From NCBI RefSeq assembly GCF_002741985.1, contig NZ_APHW01000008.1, positions 50,264 through 114,263 on the forward strand: a stretch of DNA of 64,000 bases, read 5' to 3'. Shown here one piece after another: positions 47,846-58,456 of this stretch. Made by a program: the position numbers and the translations under genes. Under the pieces are notes generated by a model. It was not told where the DNA came from. It saw only the letters and a program-made list of their open reading frames with translations, and ran no database searches. Source of the DNA: Vibrio rotiferianus CAIM 577 = LMG 21460. GTDB taxonomy: Bacteria > Pseudomonadota > Gammaproteobacteria > Enterobacterales > Vibrionaceae. Each line of letters starts with the position of its first letter. The first letter of the stretch is position 1.

Positions 47846-49510
47846 TTAGTATGCGTCGTTGTGAACGGTCTGTACTGCACGACCCGATGGGTCGACACAG
47901 TTTTGGAACGACTCATCCCACTCGATCGCTTTAGCCGAAGAACACGCTACTGACGGACCACCAGGAACACACTCTGCAGCAGATGGCAGTGGGAACAACT
48001 CTTCGAAGATCTCGCGGTACACATAACCTTCTTTCGTCGTTGGTGTGTTGTAAGGGAAGCGGAATTGCGCCGTTTCCATTTGTTGATCCGTTACTTTCTG
48101 TTCTGCAACTTCTTTGAGCGTATCGATCCAGCTGTAGCCTACACCATCAGAGAACTGTTCTTTTTGACGCCATGCGATCGACTCTGGAAGGTAGTGCTCA
48201 AAACATTCGCGAAGAATGTGTTTTTCCATCTTGCCGTTGCCACACATCTTGTCTGCTGGGTTCAAGCGCATTGCTACATCAATAAACTCTTTGTCTAGGA
48301 AAGGTACACGGCCTTCTACACCCCATGCTGCTAGTGACTTGTTAGCACGTGCACAGTCAAACATGTTCAGAGCAAGCAACTTACGTACAGTCTCTTCGTG
48401 GAATTCCTTCGCGTTTGGCGCTTTGTGGAAATATAGGTAACCACCGAAGATTTCATCTGCGCCTTCACCTGACAGTACCATCTTGATGCCCATTGCTTTG
48501 ATCTTGCGACCCATTAGGAACATTGGTGTTGAAGCGCGAATCGTTGTTACGTCGTAGGTTTCAATGTGGTAAATCACATCACGAATCGCATCTAAACCTT
48601 CTTGAATGGTGTATGTCATCTCGTGGTGAACCGTACCAATCTGGTCTGCAACTTCACGAGCGGCTTTCAAGTCTGGTGCACCTTCTAGGCCCACTGCGAA
48701 TGAGTGCAGTTGTGGCCACCATGCTTCAGATTTCTCATCGTCTTCAATACGCATCGCTGCAAATCGTTTTGCAACTGCTGATGTGATAGAAGAATCCAGA
48801 CCACCAGAAAGAAGTACACCGTATGGCACGTCTGTCATGAGCTGACGCTTTACTGCTGCTTCTAGCGCTTCAGTTAGCTCTTCTTTGCTTGTGCTGTTGC
48901 CTTGTACGGCTGCATATTCGTTCCAGTCGCGGGTGTAGTAACGCTGAGGCTCCGCATCTGCACTGCTGTAGTGACAACCTGGAGGGAACTCACTCACGGT
49001 TTTACACACGGGTACTAGTGCTTTCATTTCTGATGCAACGTAGTAGTTGCCGTGCTCATCGTAACCTTGGTAAAGCGGAATGATACCGATGTGGTCACGA
49101 CCTACTAAATACTCGTCTTTTTCTTCATCGTAAAGTACGAATGCAAAAATGCCGTTTAGTTCTTCCAGAAGGTCAGCGCCCATGTCTTGGTATAGCGCTA
49201 GGATCACTTCACAGTCTGAATCGGTTTGGAATTCGTACTTGCCTTCGTAGCGAGCACGAATCTCTTTGTGGTTGTAGATTTCACCGTTTACAGCAAGGAT
49301 GAGTTTTTTATCAGGGCTGTATAGCGGTTGGGCACCACTATTTAGACCAACGATCGCCAGACGTTCATGCGCTAGGATTGCGCGCTCTGATGAGTAAATA
49401 CCAGACCAGTCGGGACCACGGTGACGAAGCTTTTTCGACATCTCAAGTGCGATAGGGCGCAATGCCGCTGCATCGCTCTTAATGTCTAAAATGCCAAATA
49501 CTGAACACAT
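47846..49510 (-). CDS. asnB: Asparagine synthase B (glutamine-hydrolysing)
   Basis: Cytoplasmic enzyme of 554 residues that makes asparagine from aspartate, ATP and glutamine. Cys2 (MCSVFGI) is the nucleophile of the glutaminase domain (about 1-200). The synthetase domain has the PPi loop LSGGLDSS near 233 and SGEGADEIFGGYLYFHKAPN. The C-terminus (SSAKAIEWDESFQNCVDPSGR) is typical of AsnB. It is a single gene with its own terminator. Confidence 0.96.
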   Translation of the reverse strand: MCSVFGILDIKSDAAALRPIALEMSKKLRHRGPDWSGIYSSERAILAHERLAIVGLNSGAQPLYSPDKKLILAVNGEIYNHKEIRARYEGKYEFQTDSDCEVILALYQDMGADLLEELNGIFAFVLYDEEKDEYLVGRDHIGIIPLYQGYDEHGNYYVASEMKALVPVCKTVSEFPPGCHYSSADAEPQRYYTRDWNEYAAVQGNSTSKEELTEALEAAVKRQLMTDVPYGVLLSGGLDSSITSAVAKRFAAMRIEDDEKSEAWWPQLHSFAVGLEGAPDLKAAREVADQIGTVHHEMTYTIQEGLDAIRDVIYHIETYDVTTIRASTPMFLMGRKIKAMGIKMVLSGEGADEIFGGYLYFHKAPNAKEFHEETVRKLLALNMFDCARANKSLAAWGVEGRVPFLDKEFIDVAMRLNPADKMCGNGKMEKHILRECFEHYLPESIAWRQKEQFSDGVGYSWIDTLKEVAEQKVTDQQMETAQFRFPYNTPTTKEGYVYREIFEELFPLPSAAECVPGGPSVACSSAKAIEWDESFQNCVDPSGRAVQTVHNDAY

Positions 49511-49687
49511 ACAACATCCTTTTTAAACTAAACAATTTTTAATCGGTATGGATTCAATTTGCCATTCTGAGTAAAAAAAGCAACGTTTTGTGATTAAAAA
49601 AATGATAAAAAGGCTTGTTGATTAGATTTTATTTAAAAATTATCCATCTTTAATGAATGAGATCAAGGTTTGGTTTAAGAAATGTAC

Positions 49688-49716
49688 AAAAAAGCCCTCT
49701 TATTGAAAGAGGGCTT
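49688..49716 (-). terminator. Terminator of the Kef-type antiporter gene
   Basis: On the minus strand AAGCCCTCTT pairs with AAGAGGGCTT across a short loop and is followed by TTTTG. Confidence 0.82.
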
Positions 49717-49739
49717 GGTAAAAATATCCACCTCGATGC

Positions 49740-51331
49740 TTATTTCATCGGCGTAAATTGAGGTTGAAGTTGATCGCAAACATGACGTGCAAAACCACTA
49801 CCAGCTTCGCTATAGATGTTGAATGCGGCATCGACGCCGGTCTCTAGCAAGCCTTCAAGTTGATCTGGGTATTCGGCAATCGCTGCAATTTGCCCTTTAT
49901 AGTTTCGACTCTGCAGCTGCTCTAGCGCAGTTTGGTTACCTTGGTGATGCGGCATCGCCAATAAAACCAGTTTGACGTTTGCTGTATCTAAAATACGCTC
50001 CCAGAAATCTGGGTCAGTCGCATCGCCAGAGATGACATTGCGGCCTTCAGAGCGATGCTTGTGAGCGGCGTCTTCACGAACTTCGACGCCGAGCGAAATC
50101 TTACCGTAGCGAGCGCGTAATTCGTCGTAAGCACCAGTGCCAATTCGACCCATACCAAGGATTAAGACTTGGGCATGGCCGGGATTGATGAGTTGGTCGC
50201 GTTGGTTCAGTTTTTCTGCTGCAGTTTCTTGCAACCATTTGCCAGAATGTTGGTAAATCTGGTGGCCAAGTCTGTTCAGCGGGGCTGAAATGATGAATGA
50301 AATAGACACCGCAACAGCAATTGCTGCCAGCATGTCGCTAGGCATCCACCCCATCTTGTAGGCCAAGCCACCAACAATCAAACCAAATTCACTGTAGTTG
50401 AAAAGTGATAACGATGTCAGCAATGAAGTACGCACACGGAACTTAAAGTGGTTGATGGTCAGGAAGTAGAGCAAGCCCTTGATTGGCAGCAGCAGAATAA
50501 ATAGCAGTGCTAAGCCAACACCTGTAAAGCTCAATGACGCAGATAAACCGATGTTAAGGAAGAAACAGACTAAGAAGAGCTCTTTCATATTAAAGAGTGA
50601 TTTTGATAGCTCAGACGCTTTACGGTGACCAGCCAGTAGCATACCTAAGATCAAAGCCCCTAAATCTGGTTTCATACCGACCAGTTCAAATAAGCCTGCA
50701 CCAACCACTAACGCGAAAAAGATGCCGAACAGAACCAGCATTTCACCGTGACCTACTTTATCGAGCAGCTTGTAGAACAATGGACGAAGGAGCGGTAATG
50801 CAAATAAACCTATGGCGTACCACTCTGGAATCTTGCCTGTAGAAGCCGTAAGGAAGACCACAGCAAAAATATCCTGCATAACCAGAATACCAATTGCTAA
50901 CGTACCGTAAGTAGCATTCATCTCACCTTTTTCTTGTAGAGTTTTAACGGCAAATACGGTACTTGAGAAAGATAGCGCAAAGGCAAGTAATAGGATCTGA
51001 CTGTGATCCATGGTGGCAAGGGATGAAAGCCCAAGCAACTTCAGCCCAACGAGAACCAGCGCAAAGAAAAGAGTCGAGAGAATATTGTGCGCTGTAGCAC
51101 CGCCCCAAATTTCTTTAGAAAGCAGCGTTTTTACATCCAGCTTTAAACCAATGGTGAAAAGCAGCAAGGTCACACCAAGATCTGCGAGCGTGACAATGAC
51201 GTCATTACTTTGGTAGCCAAATGCATGCAAGCCAAAACCTGCAAGTAGGAAGCCGACCAAAGGGGGGGGAGGTTACATTTTAGAGCGATGAAGCCGGCGA
51301 TAAACGCCGTTGTAATTAGAATAATTTCCAT
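49740..51331 (-). pseudogene. Kef/RosB-type cation:proton antiporter, frameshifted near the start
   Basis: Monovalent cation:proton antiporter of the CPA2 family with about 12 membrane helices (LPPLVGFLLAG, FALSFSSTVFAVK) followed by a TrkA-N nucleotide-binding domain (VLILGMGRIGTGAYDELRA near residue 390). The true start is an ATG at 51331 (MEIILITTAFIAGFIALKCN), but a run of eight G on the plus strand (51262-51269) breaks the frame after about 23 codons. The remaining 506 codons are open. With six C in coding sense the protein reads CNLPPLVGF, the family norm; nine would also restore the frame. As written, only a truncated product from an internal start could be made. The error resembles those in bcsQ and the DUF4442 gene. 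Confidence 0.82.
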
Positions 51332-51357
51332 ACTGTTGAGCTATATTCCTGATATAC

Positions 51358-51384
51358 AAAAACGGGCTGTGAAACCACAGCCCG
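51358..51384 (-). terminator. Terminator of nagA-nagC
   Basis: CGGGCTGTG pairs perfectly with CACAGCCCG around a 4-base loop; on the minus strand it is followed by TTTTTG. Confidence 0.88.
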
Positions 51385-51412
51385 AGATTGTAACTCAATT
51401 GGTTGTATAAAC

Positions 51413-52627
51413 TTAGTCTTCTAGCAACTTTTGTAACAAAACTCCGTTCAACATAGCGCGTTTGATCATCGCAAAGGCACCCATTGTCGGTTGTTTATCA
51501 ATAAGAGATGCGACAATAGGCAGCTCATTGTGGAATGTTTTAAGTGACTGGTTTTCAACATTACGCTGGATAGCAGGGAAAACAATTTCTTCTGCTTCAG
51601 TAATATCGCCGGCAATGACTATTTTCTGTGGGTTAAACAAGTTAACAGTAATCGCAATGGCTTTTCCTAACTGGTTGCCCACACGAACTAAGCTTTGCTT
51701 CGCTAATTCGTCACCGTTTATTGCATGCGTGCATACATCTTCAATGGTGATGTGCTCAAGCTGGGTAAGGCTAGATTCGTAACCTTGTGCAATCAGCTTT
51801 TTCACTCGTTGAACGATAGCTGGGTTTGCTGCTACGGTTTCTAAACAACCGAAGTTGCCACATTGGCATTGTTCGCCAAGCGGGTCGATTTGAATGTGAC
51901 CAATTTCACCTACGTTGCGGTTAAAGCCGAGGAATACTTGGCCATTCACAATGATACCAGCACCGGTACCACGGTGAACACTGACAAGGATTGAGTCTTG
52001 GCAATCTTGGCTCGCACCAAAGTAGTGTTCAGCCAGTGCCATACCACGCACGTCGTTACCAACAAAACATGCGGTATTGAACTTTTCACGAATGATCTCA
52101 CCCAAGGCTAGGTTATCAATATCTGTGTTTGGCATGTACTCAACTACGCCGGTGGTAGGGTTTACCAAGCCAGGAAGCGTAATGCCAATAGCAATTAATT
52201 GATCGATCTTATCGTGGCAGCGATCCACAAATTCTTTTAACAAATCGACCAAACCTGCAATGAGGTCTGCTTGATTGGTGTAGTGAAGTTCGTGTTGGTC
52301 TTCTGCTAGTGCGGTGCCACCGAGGTCATACAGACAAAACTGAACATAGTCTCGTCCTAATCGAACAGCGATGGAGTGAAAAGGTTTTACTTCAGTGGTC
52401 AGCGAGATAGCTCGTCGACCGCCGGTAGAAGCTTGTTGCGCGACTTCTTTGATTAAGCCGCGCTCTAAAAGTTGGCGGGTTATTTTGGTAACACTCGCTG
52501 GAGCGAGCTGACTAACATCCGCGACCTGAATACGGGAGATTGGACCTTGTTGGTCAATCAGCCTATATACCGCAGCGCTGTTAAGCTGTTTTACTAAATC
52601 TACATTACCAATCTGTCCGCCATTCAT
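51413..52627 (-). CDS. nagC: N-acetylglucosamine repressor NagC (ROK family)
   Basis: DNA-binding repressor of 404 residues for amino-sugar genes; GlcNAc-6-phosphate is the inducer. The N-terminal winged helix (about 10-75, with DVSQLAPASVTKITRQLLERG) is followed by a ROK sugar-binding domain with GRRAISL, the VHRGTGAGIIVNGQVFLG segment and the zinc cluster CQCGNFGCLE near 248. It follows nagA by 2 bases, so both are expressed together and the repressor probably controls its own operon and divergent nagE. Confidence 0.95.
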   Translation of the reverse strand: MNGGQIGNVDLVKQLNSAAVYRLIDQQGPISRIQVADVSQLAPASVTKITRQLLERGLIKEVAQQASTGGRRAISLTTEVKPFHSIAVRLGRDYVQFCLYDLGGTALAEDQHELHYTNQADLIAGLVDLLKEFVDRCHDKIDQLIAIGITLPGLVNPTTGVVEYMPNTDIDNLALGEIIREKFNTACFVGNDVRGMALAEHYFGASQDCQDSILVSVHRGTGAGIIVNGQVFLGFNRNVGEIGHIQIDPLGEQCQCGNFGCLETVAANPAIVQRVKKLIAQGYESSLTQLEHITIEDVCTHAINGDELAKQSLVRVGNQLGKAIAITVNLFNPQKIVIAGDITEAEEIVFPAIQRNVENQSLKTFHNELPIVASLIDKQPTMGAFAMIKRAMLNGVLLQKLLED

Positions 52628-52629
52628 GC

Positions 52630-53766
52630 TTAATTTTGCTCGTATTGTCCGTTAACAACCGTCGCTTTTACATTGAAGTCACGATCGAAAACGGTCAGGT
52701 TAGCTACCATTCCTTTTCGAATACGACCAAGACTGTCTTCAACACCGATTGCGGTTGCTGGATACAGCGTAGCCATTCGTAGAGCTTCGTCTAAAGCGAT
52801 GCCTGCGTGCTCAACTGTATTCTGAACTGCTTCAATCATAGTCAGAGCTGAGCCGCCTAGTGTGCCATTTTCATCAACACACTTACCATCTCGGTAATAT
52901 ACTTTCTTACCGACAAAAATAAAGTGATCAATGTTAGCACCTGCTGGAGCTGTGGCATCCGTCACCAAAACAAGCTTTTCACCTTTGATTTTATGAGCAA
53001 TTCGAATGTTTGCGTAATCAACGTGGAAGCCGTCAGCAATGATACCTGCGTAAACTTCAGGAGTGTCGTAAATCGCACCAACTACACCTGGTTCACGACC
53101 AACCATTGGTGTCATTGCGTTAAATAGGTGGGTAGCGAAAGTGATACCTGCGTCGAAGCCTTGACGAGCTTCTGCATAAGTCGCGTTGGTGTGACCAATA
53201 GAAACCACGATACCAGCCGCTTTCAAACGAGAGATGTGCTCTGGGTCATTTTGCTCTGGTGCTAGCGTTACTTTTGCGATGATGTCAGCATTCGCACAGA
53301 TCAGGTCAATCATACCGTCGTCAGAAGGGCGGATGAAGTCAACGCTGTGAATACCTTTTTTCGCTACGTTTAGGTACGGACCTTCAAGATGCAAACCTAG
53401 CGATTGGTTTTGGTATTTATTGTGGTACTCGCGGGCCGCAGCAATCGAAGCACGCATGTCTTCGTCTGAAGAAGTGATAAGAGTAGGTAAGAAGCTTGTA
53501 CAACCAGACTTAAGGTTAGCTTCATGCATAATCTGCATTGTTTCTGGAGTGATTTCATCATTCAACATCACGCCGCCGCAGCCGTTTAGCTGAAGGTCAA
53601 TAAAACCTGGGCTTAGGTTGGCACCTTCTAGGTTTCTAATTTCCATACCTTCTGGCAGTTCAGTAACTGGCACTACTGATTGAATCTTGTCGTTGTCGAT
53701 GATGACCGCATGATCGGTAAGAACATCACTACCGGTATAGATTTTACAGTTACTTAGCGCATACAT
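52630..53766 (-). CDS. nagA: N-acetylglucosamine-6-phosphate deacetylase
   Basis: Cytoplasmic amidohydrolase of 378 residues that removes acetate from GlcNAc-6-P, giving GlcN-6-P. It has the metal and substrate motifs [12 protein letters not shown] (near 56), HLEGPYLN (near 126), [12 protein letters not shown] with a metal histidine, THLFNAM and [10 protein letters not shown] with the catalytic Asp. It comes first in nagA-nagC and is divergent from nagE. nagB (the deaminase) is not in the window. Confidence 0.96.
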   Translation of the reverse strand: MYALSNCKIYTGSDVLTDHAVIIDNDKIQSVVPVTELPEGMEIRNLEGANLSPGFIDLQLNGCGGVMLNDEITPETMQIMHEANLKSGCTSFLPTLITSSDEDMRASIAAAREYHNKYQNQSLGLHLEGPYLNVAKKGIHSVDFIRPSDDGMIDLICANADIIAKVTLAPEQNDPEHISRLKAAGIVVSIGHTNATYAEARQGFDAGITFATHLFNAMTPMVGREPGVVGAIYDTPEVYAGIIADGFHVDYANIRIAHKIKGEKLVLVTDATAPAGANIDHFIFVGKKVYYRDGKCVDENGTLGGSALTMIEAVQNTVEHAGIALDEALRMATLYPATAIGVEDSLGRIRKGMVANLTVFDRDFNVKATVVNGQYEQN

Positions 53767-54256
53767 AGTCAGCTAATCCTTATACGTGAGAATTTAAATT
53801 CTTCCTCGTTATCTAATAGCGATGAATGCGAACCTAATCGGTAACTTACTTTGTGTTACTGAATTAGATAACGAGTTAAATACAGCAAGTCGCGTTTTAT
53901 CGATGTCATTATCAGAGTAACCAACTGAAAAACATAAAAGTAATTGGTTTTTATGATTGTTTTTCAGAGCGAAGTTACTATGAATCATCTATTGAGATAC
54001 CAAAATAACACTGATTCTGTCTTGCATAAAGTGCGAGAATCTTATCTTTAAAACGCCATTTTTTCGTATAATAAAATAAGTTTTATGATCTCGCTAGCAA
54101 AAACCTTTTGGAAAGGCAAAAACTGGTGATTATGATCACAAACAATGAGCTTTTAATTTGCGGAGCAAAATTAATGTCATAAACTGAGAACGACTAAATT
54201 GAACGACTGAAATAAGTCTTTCGACAAAACATAAAATCCTATAGGGGGAACTTAAG
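53767..54256. other. nagA-nagE divergent control region
   Basis: About 490 bases, AT-rich. It holds two candidate operators: an interrupted palindrome CTGAAAAAC ... GTTTTTCAG at 53925-53967 with inner ATAAAA/TTTTTAT arms, and ATTTTTTCGTATAATAAAAT at 54058-54077, with A/T arms around a central CG as NagC sites have. A CRP site is at 54123-54142. Looping by NagC between two distant sites is known for E. coli nagE-nagB; the layout here would allow it, but that is inference. Confidence 0.45.
54123..54142 (+). promoter_or_regulatory. CRP site upstream of nagE
   Basis: GGTGATTATGATCACA at 54125-54140 matches TGTGA-N6-TCACA at 9 of 10 conserved bases. It lies about 115 bases before the nagE start, suitable for CRP activation. 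Confidence 0.6.
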
Positions 54257-55830
54257 GTGAATATTCTTGGATATGCGCAAAAGTTAGGTAAAGCTCTTAT
54301 GCTTCCTATCGCAACGCTTCCAGTTGCGGCGCTTTTACTACGCTTAGGTCAAGGTGACCTATTAGACATTCCATTTATGGCTCAAGCTGGTGGCGCGATC
54401 TTCGGTCAGCTTCCACTTCTATTTGGTCTAGGTATTGCGATTGGTCTTTCTAAAGACGGTCAAGGTGCTGCAGGTCTAGCTGGTGCAGTTGCTTACTTCG
54501 TAATTACAGCAACAGCGACCACAATCAACGCTGACGTTAACATGTCATTCTTCGGCGGTATCATCGCTGGTATTATCGCTGGTCACTCTTACAACGCTTT
54601 CCATGCTACACGTCTTCCTGAGTGGTTGGCATTCTTCTCTGGCAAACGTCTAGTACCAATCATGGCGGGTCTATTCTCGCTAGTAGCTGGTGCTGTTGCT
54701 GGTGTTGTATGGCCAACAATCCAAGGCGGTCTTGACGCGCTAGCTCACGCAGTTTCTACTTCTGGTGCTATCGGTCAGTTCGTATACGGTACTCTTAACC
54801 GTGCACTTATCCCTGTAGGTCTACACCACGTACTAAACTCGTACTTCTGGTTCGGTATGGGTACGTGTCAAGAAGTTCTAGTTTCTGGCGCAACGGCTGC
54901 TGGTCAAGCTCTTCCTGCTCTACAACAGCTTTGTGTTGACCCAGCTCTAGCTAAGACTCTTGTTGCTGGTCAAACTCACACATTCGAATTTGCTAACTCT
55001 GTAACTCCAGAAATCACTGCAACAGTTAAAGAAGTAACAGAAACTGTTAAATCTGGTGACCTACACCGTTTCTTCGGCGGCGATAAGAGCGCTGGTGTAT
55101 TCATGAACGGTTTCTTCCCAGTAATGATGTTCGGTCTACCTGGTGCAGCTCTAGCTATGTACCTAGCAGCACCTGCTGAAAAACGTAGCCAAGTTGGTGG
55201 TGCACTATTCTCAGTAGCATTCTGTTCATTCCTAACAGGTATCACTGAGCCACTAGAGTTCATGTTCGTATTCCTAGCTCCAGCTCTATACGCAATGCAC
55301 GCAGTATTTACTGGTCTATCTCTAGTAGTTGCTAACATGTTTGGTACACTGCACGGCTTCGGCTTCTCTGCAGGTCTTATCGACTTCGTATTGAACTACG
55401 GCCTAGCAACTAAACCTCTACTATTGTTCGCAATCGGTCTAGGCTTCGGTGCTCTATACTTCTTCACATTTAGCTTCGCAATCCGCGCATTCAACCTGAA
55501 ATCTCCAGGCGTGAAGACGATGACGAAGATACATCTGCTGCTCCAGCTGGTGATGCGAAGAAAGGTGACCTAGCTCGTCAATACCTGAAAGCGCTAGGTG
55601 GTCATGACAACCTAACTTCAATCGACGCATGTATCACTCGTCTACGTCTTACTCTTAAAGACCGCTCAGTAGCAGACGAAGCTGTACTTAAGAAACTAGG
55701 TGCGAAAGGTGTCGTTAAGCTAGGCGAAAACAACCTTCAAGTTATCCTTGGTCCTCTTGCTGAAATCGTTGCTGGTGAAATGAAAGCAATCGGTGCAGGT
55801 GAAGACCTATCAGATGTAAAACTTCCTTAG
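54257..55830 (+). pseudogene. nagE: PTS N-acetylglucosamine EIICB (NagE), frameshifted in the linker
   Basis: Membrane permease that imports and phosphorylates N-acetylglucosamine. The EIIC domain (about residues 1-415) is complete: MNILGYAQKLGKALMLPIAT, HHVLNSYFWFG, and the GITEPLEFMFVFLAP signature. The EIIB domain follows in another frame, with its phosphorylated cysteine in SIDACITRLRL and the end at 55830. The frame is lost near 55510: the motif FNLKSPG-RED found in NagE reads ...SPGVKT here, and one extra base (GGCCGT for GGCGT) restores it. No EIIA domain is present, as in other vibrios, so EIIA-Glc should serve. The start is a GTG after AGGGGGA. As written, EIIC and EIIB would be separated. 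Confidence 0.88.
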
Positions 55831-55857
55831 TTACATCAAACTGACTCTCTATGATTG

Positions 55858-55881
55858 GGCCTCCTTCGGGAGGCCTTTTTT
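55858..55881 (+). terminator. Terminator of nagE
   Basis: GGCCTCC-TTCG-GGAGGCC is a perfect 7-bp stem with a tetraloop, followed by TTTTTT. Confidence 0.9.
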
Positions 55882-56066
55882 CGTTTTTAAGACGATGAAC
55901 TGCTGAGCAATCAAGCTAACACGATAAATAATGGCTATTTAAAGCGAGATCTTGTTGTCTAATTACTAATAATTGTGGATCATTAGGAGCAATGCACTCT
56001 GTAAAACCATAGCGGTTAACAGAGTCTCGTTTTCTCTGACAATACTATTATTTTGAGGTGCTATAG

Positions 56067-57737
56067 ATGAGTGAAGCTGATGCTCGTCCATCAAACTTTA
56101 TTCGCCAGATCATTGATAAAGATCTAGCGGATGGTAAACACACTAGCGTGCATACTCGATTTCCGCCGGAACCAAATGGTTACCTGCATATCGGTCATGC
56201 TAAGTCTATCTGTTTGAACTTCGGTATTGCTCAGGACTACCAGGGTCAATGTAACCTACGTTTCGACGATACAAACCCTGAAAAAGAAGACATCGAATAC
56301 GTTGAGTCTATCAAGAAAGATGTAAACTGGTTGGGCTTTGAGTGGGATGGTGAAGTATGTTACTCATCAAACTACTTCGACAAGCTTTACGAATATGCAA
56401 TTGAATTGATTAATAAAGGCTTAGCGTACGTTGATGAGCTAAGTCCTGAGCAGATTCGTGAATACCGCGGTACGCTAACGGCTCCGGGTAAACCAAGCCC
56501 ATACCGTGATCGTCCGGTAGAAGAAAACCTAGCGCTATTTGAAAAAATGCGTGCGGGTGAGTTCGAAGAAGGTAAAGCGTGTCTTCGTGCGAAGATCGAC
56601 ATGGGTTCTTCATTCATGGTTATGCGTGACCCAGTGATCTACCGTGTACGTTTCGCGACTCACCACCAGACTGGTGATAAGTGGTGCATTTACCCAATGT
56701 ACGACTTCACACACTGTATCTCTGATGCGCTAGAAGGCATTACGCACTCTATCTGTACTCTAGAGTTCATGGATAACCGTCGTCTGTACGACTGGGTACT
56801 AGATAACATCACAATTGAATGTCGTCCTCACCAGTACGAGTTCAGCCGCCTAAACCTTGAATACACAGTGATGTCTAAGCGTAAGCTAAACCAACTAGTA
56901 ACTGAGAAATTGGTTGACGGTTGGGATGACCCACGTATGCCAACCGTATCAGGTCTGCGTCGTCGTGGCTTCACATCTGCATCTATTCGTGAGTTCTGTA
57001 AGCGTATCGGCGTAACGAAGCAGGAGAACATGATTGAGTTTGGTTCACTAGAATCTTGTATTCGTGATGATCTAAACGAAAATGCACCACGTGCGATGGC
57101 CGTTCTAGATCCAGTTAAGATCGTTATCGAGAACTTTGAAGAAGGCGCGGTTGAAACTCTAACGGTAGCTAACCATCCAAACAAACCTGAAATGGGTGAG
57201 CGTGAAGTGCCATTCACTCGTGAAGTTTGGATCGAGCGCGAAGACTTCCGTGAAGAAGCAAACAAGAAGTACAAGCGTCTTGTTCTAGGTAAAGAAGTAC
57301 GTCTACGTGGCGCATACGTGATCAAGGCTGAACGCATCGAGAAAGACGCGGAAGGCAACATCACAACAATCTTCTGTACTTACGATGCTGATACACTAGG
57401 TAAGAACCCAGCAGATGGCCGTAAAGTGAAAGGTGTAATTCACTGGGTTTCAGCGGACAAAGCTCTGCCTGCAGAAATTCGTCTGTACGATCGTTTGTTC
57501 ACAGTACCAAACCCAGCTGCTGCGGATGACTTTGCTGCGACAATCAACCCAGAATCACTAGTGATTCTAAACGGTTTTGTTGAGCCAAGCTTAGCATCAT
57601 CAGAAGCTGAAAAAGGTTACCAATTTGAGCGTATGGGTTACTTCTGTGCAGATTCGAAAGACTCTTCAGCAGATAACCTAGTATTCAACCGTACGGTTGG
57701 TTTACGTGATACTTGGGCGAAAATCGAGAACCAATAA
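56067..57737 (+). CDS. glnS: Glutaminyl-tRNA synthetase
   Basis: Class I aminoacyl-tRNA synthetase of 556 residues that charges tRNA-Gln with glutamine. The signature HIGH occurs in [16 protein letters not shown] (near 34-49), and the KMSKS equivalent is [10 protein letters not shown] near 270. The C-terminal anticodon-binding beta barrels begin near 340. The length matches E. coli GlnS. AGGTG precedes the ATG. Confidence 0.97.
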   Translation: MSEADARPSNFIRQIIDKDLADGKHTSVHTRFPPEPNGYLHIGHAKSICLNFGIAQDYQGQCNLRFDDTNPEKEDIEYVESIKKDVNWLGFEWDGEVCYSSNYFDKLYEYAIELINKGLAYVDELSPEQIREYRGTLTAPGKPSPYRDRPVEENLALFEKMRAGEFEEGKACLRAKIDMGSSFMVMRDPVIYRVRFATHHQTGDKWCIYPMYDFTHCISDALEGITHSICTLEFMDNRRLYDWVLDNITIECRPHQYEFSRLNLEYTVMSKRKLNQLVTEKLVDGWDDPRMPTVSGLRRRGFTSASIREFCKRIGVTKQENMIEFGSLESCIRDDLNENAPRAMAVLDPVKIVIENFEEGAVETLTVANHPNKPEMGEREVPFTREVWIEREDFREEANKKYKRLVLGKEVRLRGAYVIKAERIEKDAEGNITTIFCTYDADTLGKNPADGRKVKGVIHWVSADKALPAEIRLYDRLFTVPNPAAADDFAATINPESLVILNGFVEPSLASSEAEKGYQFERMGYFCADSKDSSADNLVFNRTVGLRDTWAKIENQ

Positions 57738-57755
57738 TCTCAATTTATCGCCAAC

Positions 57756-57785
57756 AAAAATGCCAGCAATTGCTGGCATTTTTTG
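57756..57785. terminator. Terminator of glnS, shared with the prepilin gene
   Basis: AAAAATGCCAGC/GCTGGCATTTTT with an AATT loop has A- and T-runs on both sides, between converging genes. Confidence 0.88.
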
Positions 57786-57799
57786 TTTGTACGTTAGTG

Positions 57800-58381
57800 T
57801 TAGAGACGTCCTGGTTTTGTTGTGGAAGCGGTACCTTGTTTAGAGTCATACCAAATCACAAACTGAGCGCTGTCAGGATCATCATCATATCCCTTTACTG
57901 TATATATGTAATAACATACAGACCAGTGACCAGAGCTGTCTCTTACTCTTTTTGTAATGAAGTCGACAGCATCATGCTGGTTATTGGAGTTAGATAAACG
58001 ATATTCAGCCCCCAATAACGCTTCCCATACGGCGATACAGCCTGGGTTGTTCTTGCCAATGTTAAAAGGACTACCAATCTTACCGTTACTGTTACCTTTG
58101 TTGGTTCCTAGCGGATAGCCAAATTCATTTACATCCAGGCTTCCACCACCATATCCTTGTAAATTGACCTGAGCTTCAGGTGTAGCACCATTGGCGAGCC
58201 ACTGACTCTGGGTGAACTTTACCCCGGTTTGGAGGTTTGTGGCGATATCTTCGATTTTAGCTAGATATGCATCGTCTTGAATGTTGAGAAATCTTGGCGC
58301 TGCTACGACAGCAAGAATACCAAGCACAACGATCGCGATTACAAGCTCAAGCAGTGTAAAACCATTCTGCTGAGAATTCAT
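57800..58381 (-). CDS. Type IV prepilin-like protein
   Basis: Pilin-like protein of 193 residues. The leader MNSQQNG is cleaved before FTLLELVIAIVVLGILA by prepilin peptidase; Glu at +5 is present, and an Ala-rich helix follows. The C-terminal globular part has two cysteines (PGCIAVW and SVCYYIY) suited to a disulfide loop. The start is at 58381, where GGAGG lies before the ATG; a longer frame to 58393 is not needed. It resembles MSHA-type pilins, but no pilus assembly genes are near, so it depends on machinery encoded elsewhere. The terminator of fur lies in its 5' region. Confidence 0.82.
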   Translation of the reverse strand: MNSQQNGFTLLELVIAIVVLGILAVVAAPRFLNIQDDAYLAKIEDIATNLQTGVKFTQSQWLANGATPEAQVNLQGYGGGSLDVNEFGYPLGTNKGNSNGKIGSPFNIGKNNPGCIAVWEALLGAEYRLSNSNNQHDAVDFITKRVRDSSGHWSVCYYIYTVKGYDDDPDSAQFVIWYDSKQGTASTTKPGRL

Positions 58382-58390
58382 GGCTACCTC

Positions 58391-58425
58391 CAAAACAAAA
58401 AACGCCAGCTTTACGCTAGCGTTTT
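58391..58425 (-). terminator. Terminator of fur
   Basis: On the minus strand AAAACGCTAGC pairs with GCTGGCGTTTT (one wobble pair) and is followed by TTGTTTTGG. It lies between fur and the prepilin gene. Confidence 0.7.
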
Positions 58426-58456
58426 AACCATAAATTACATAAACATCAACAACTAT

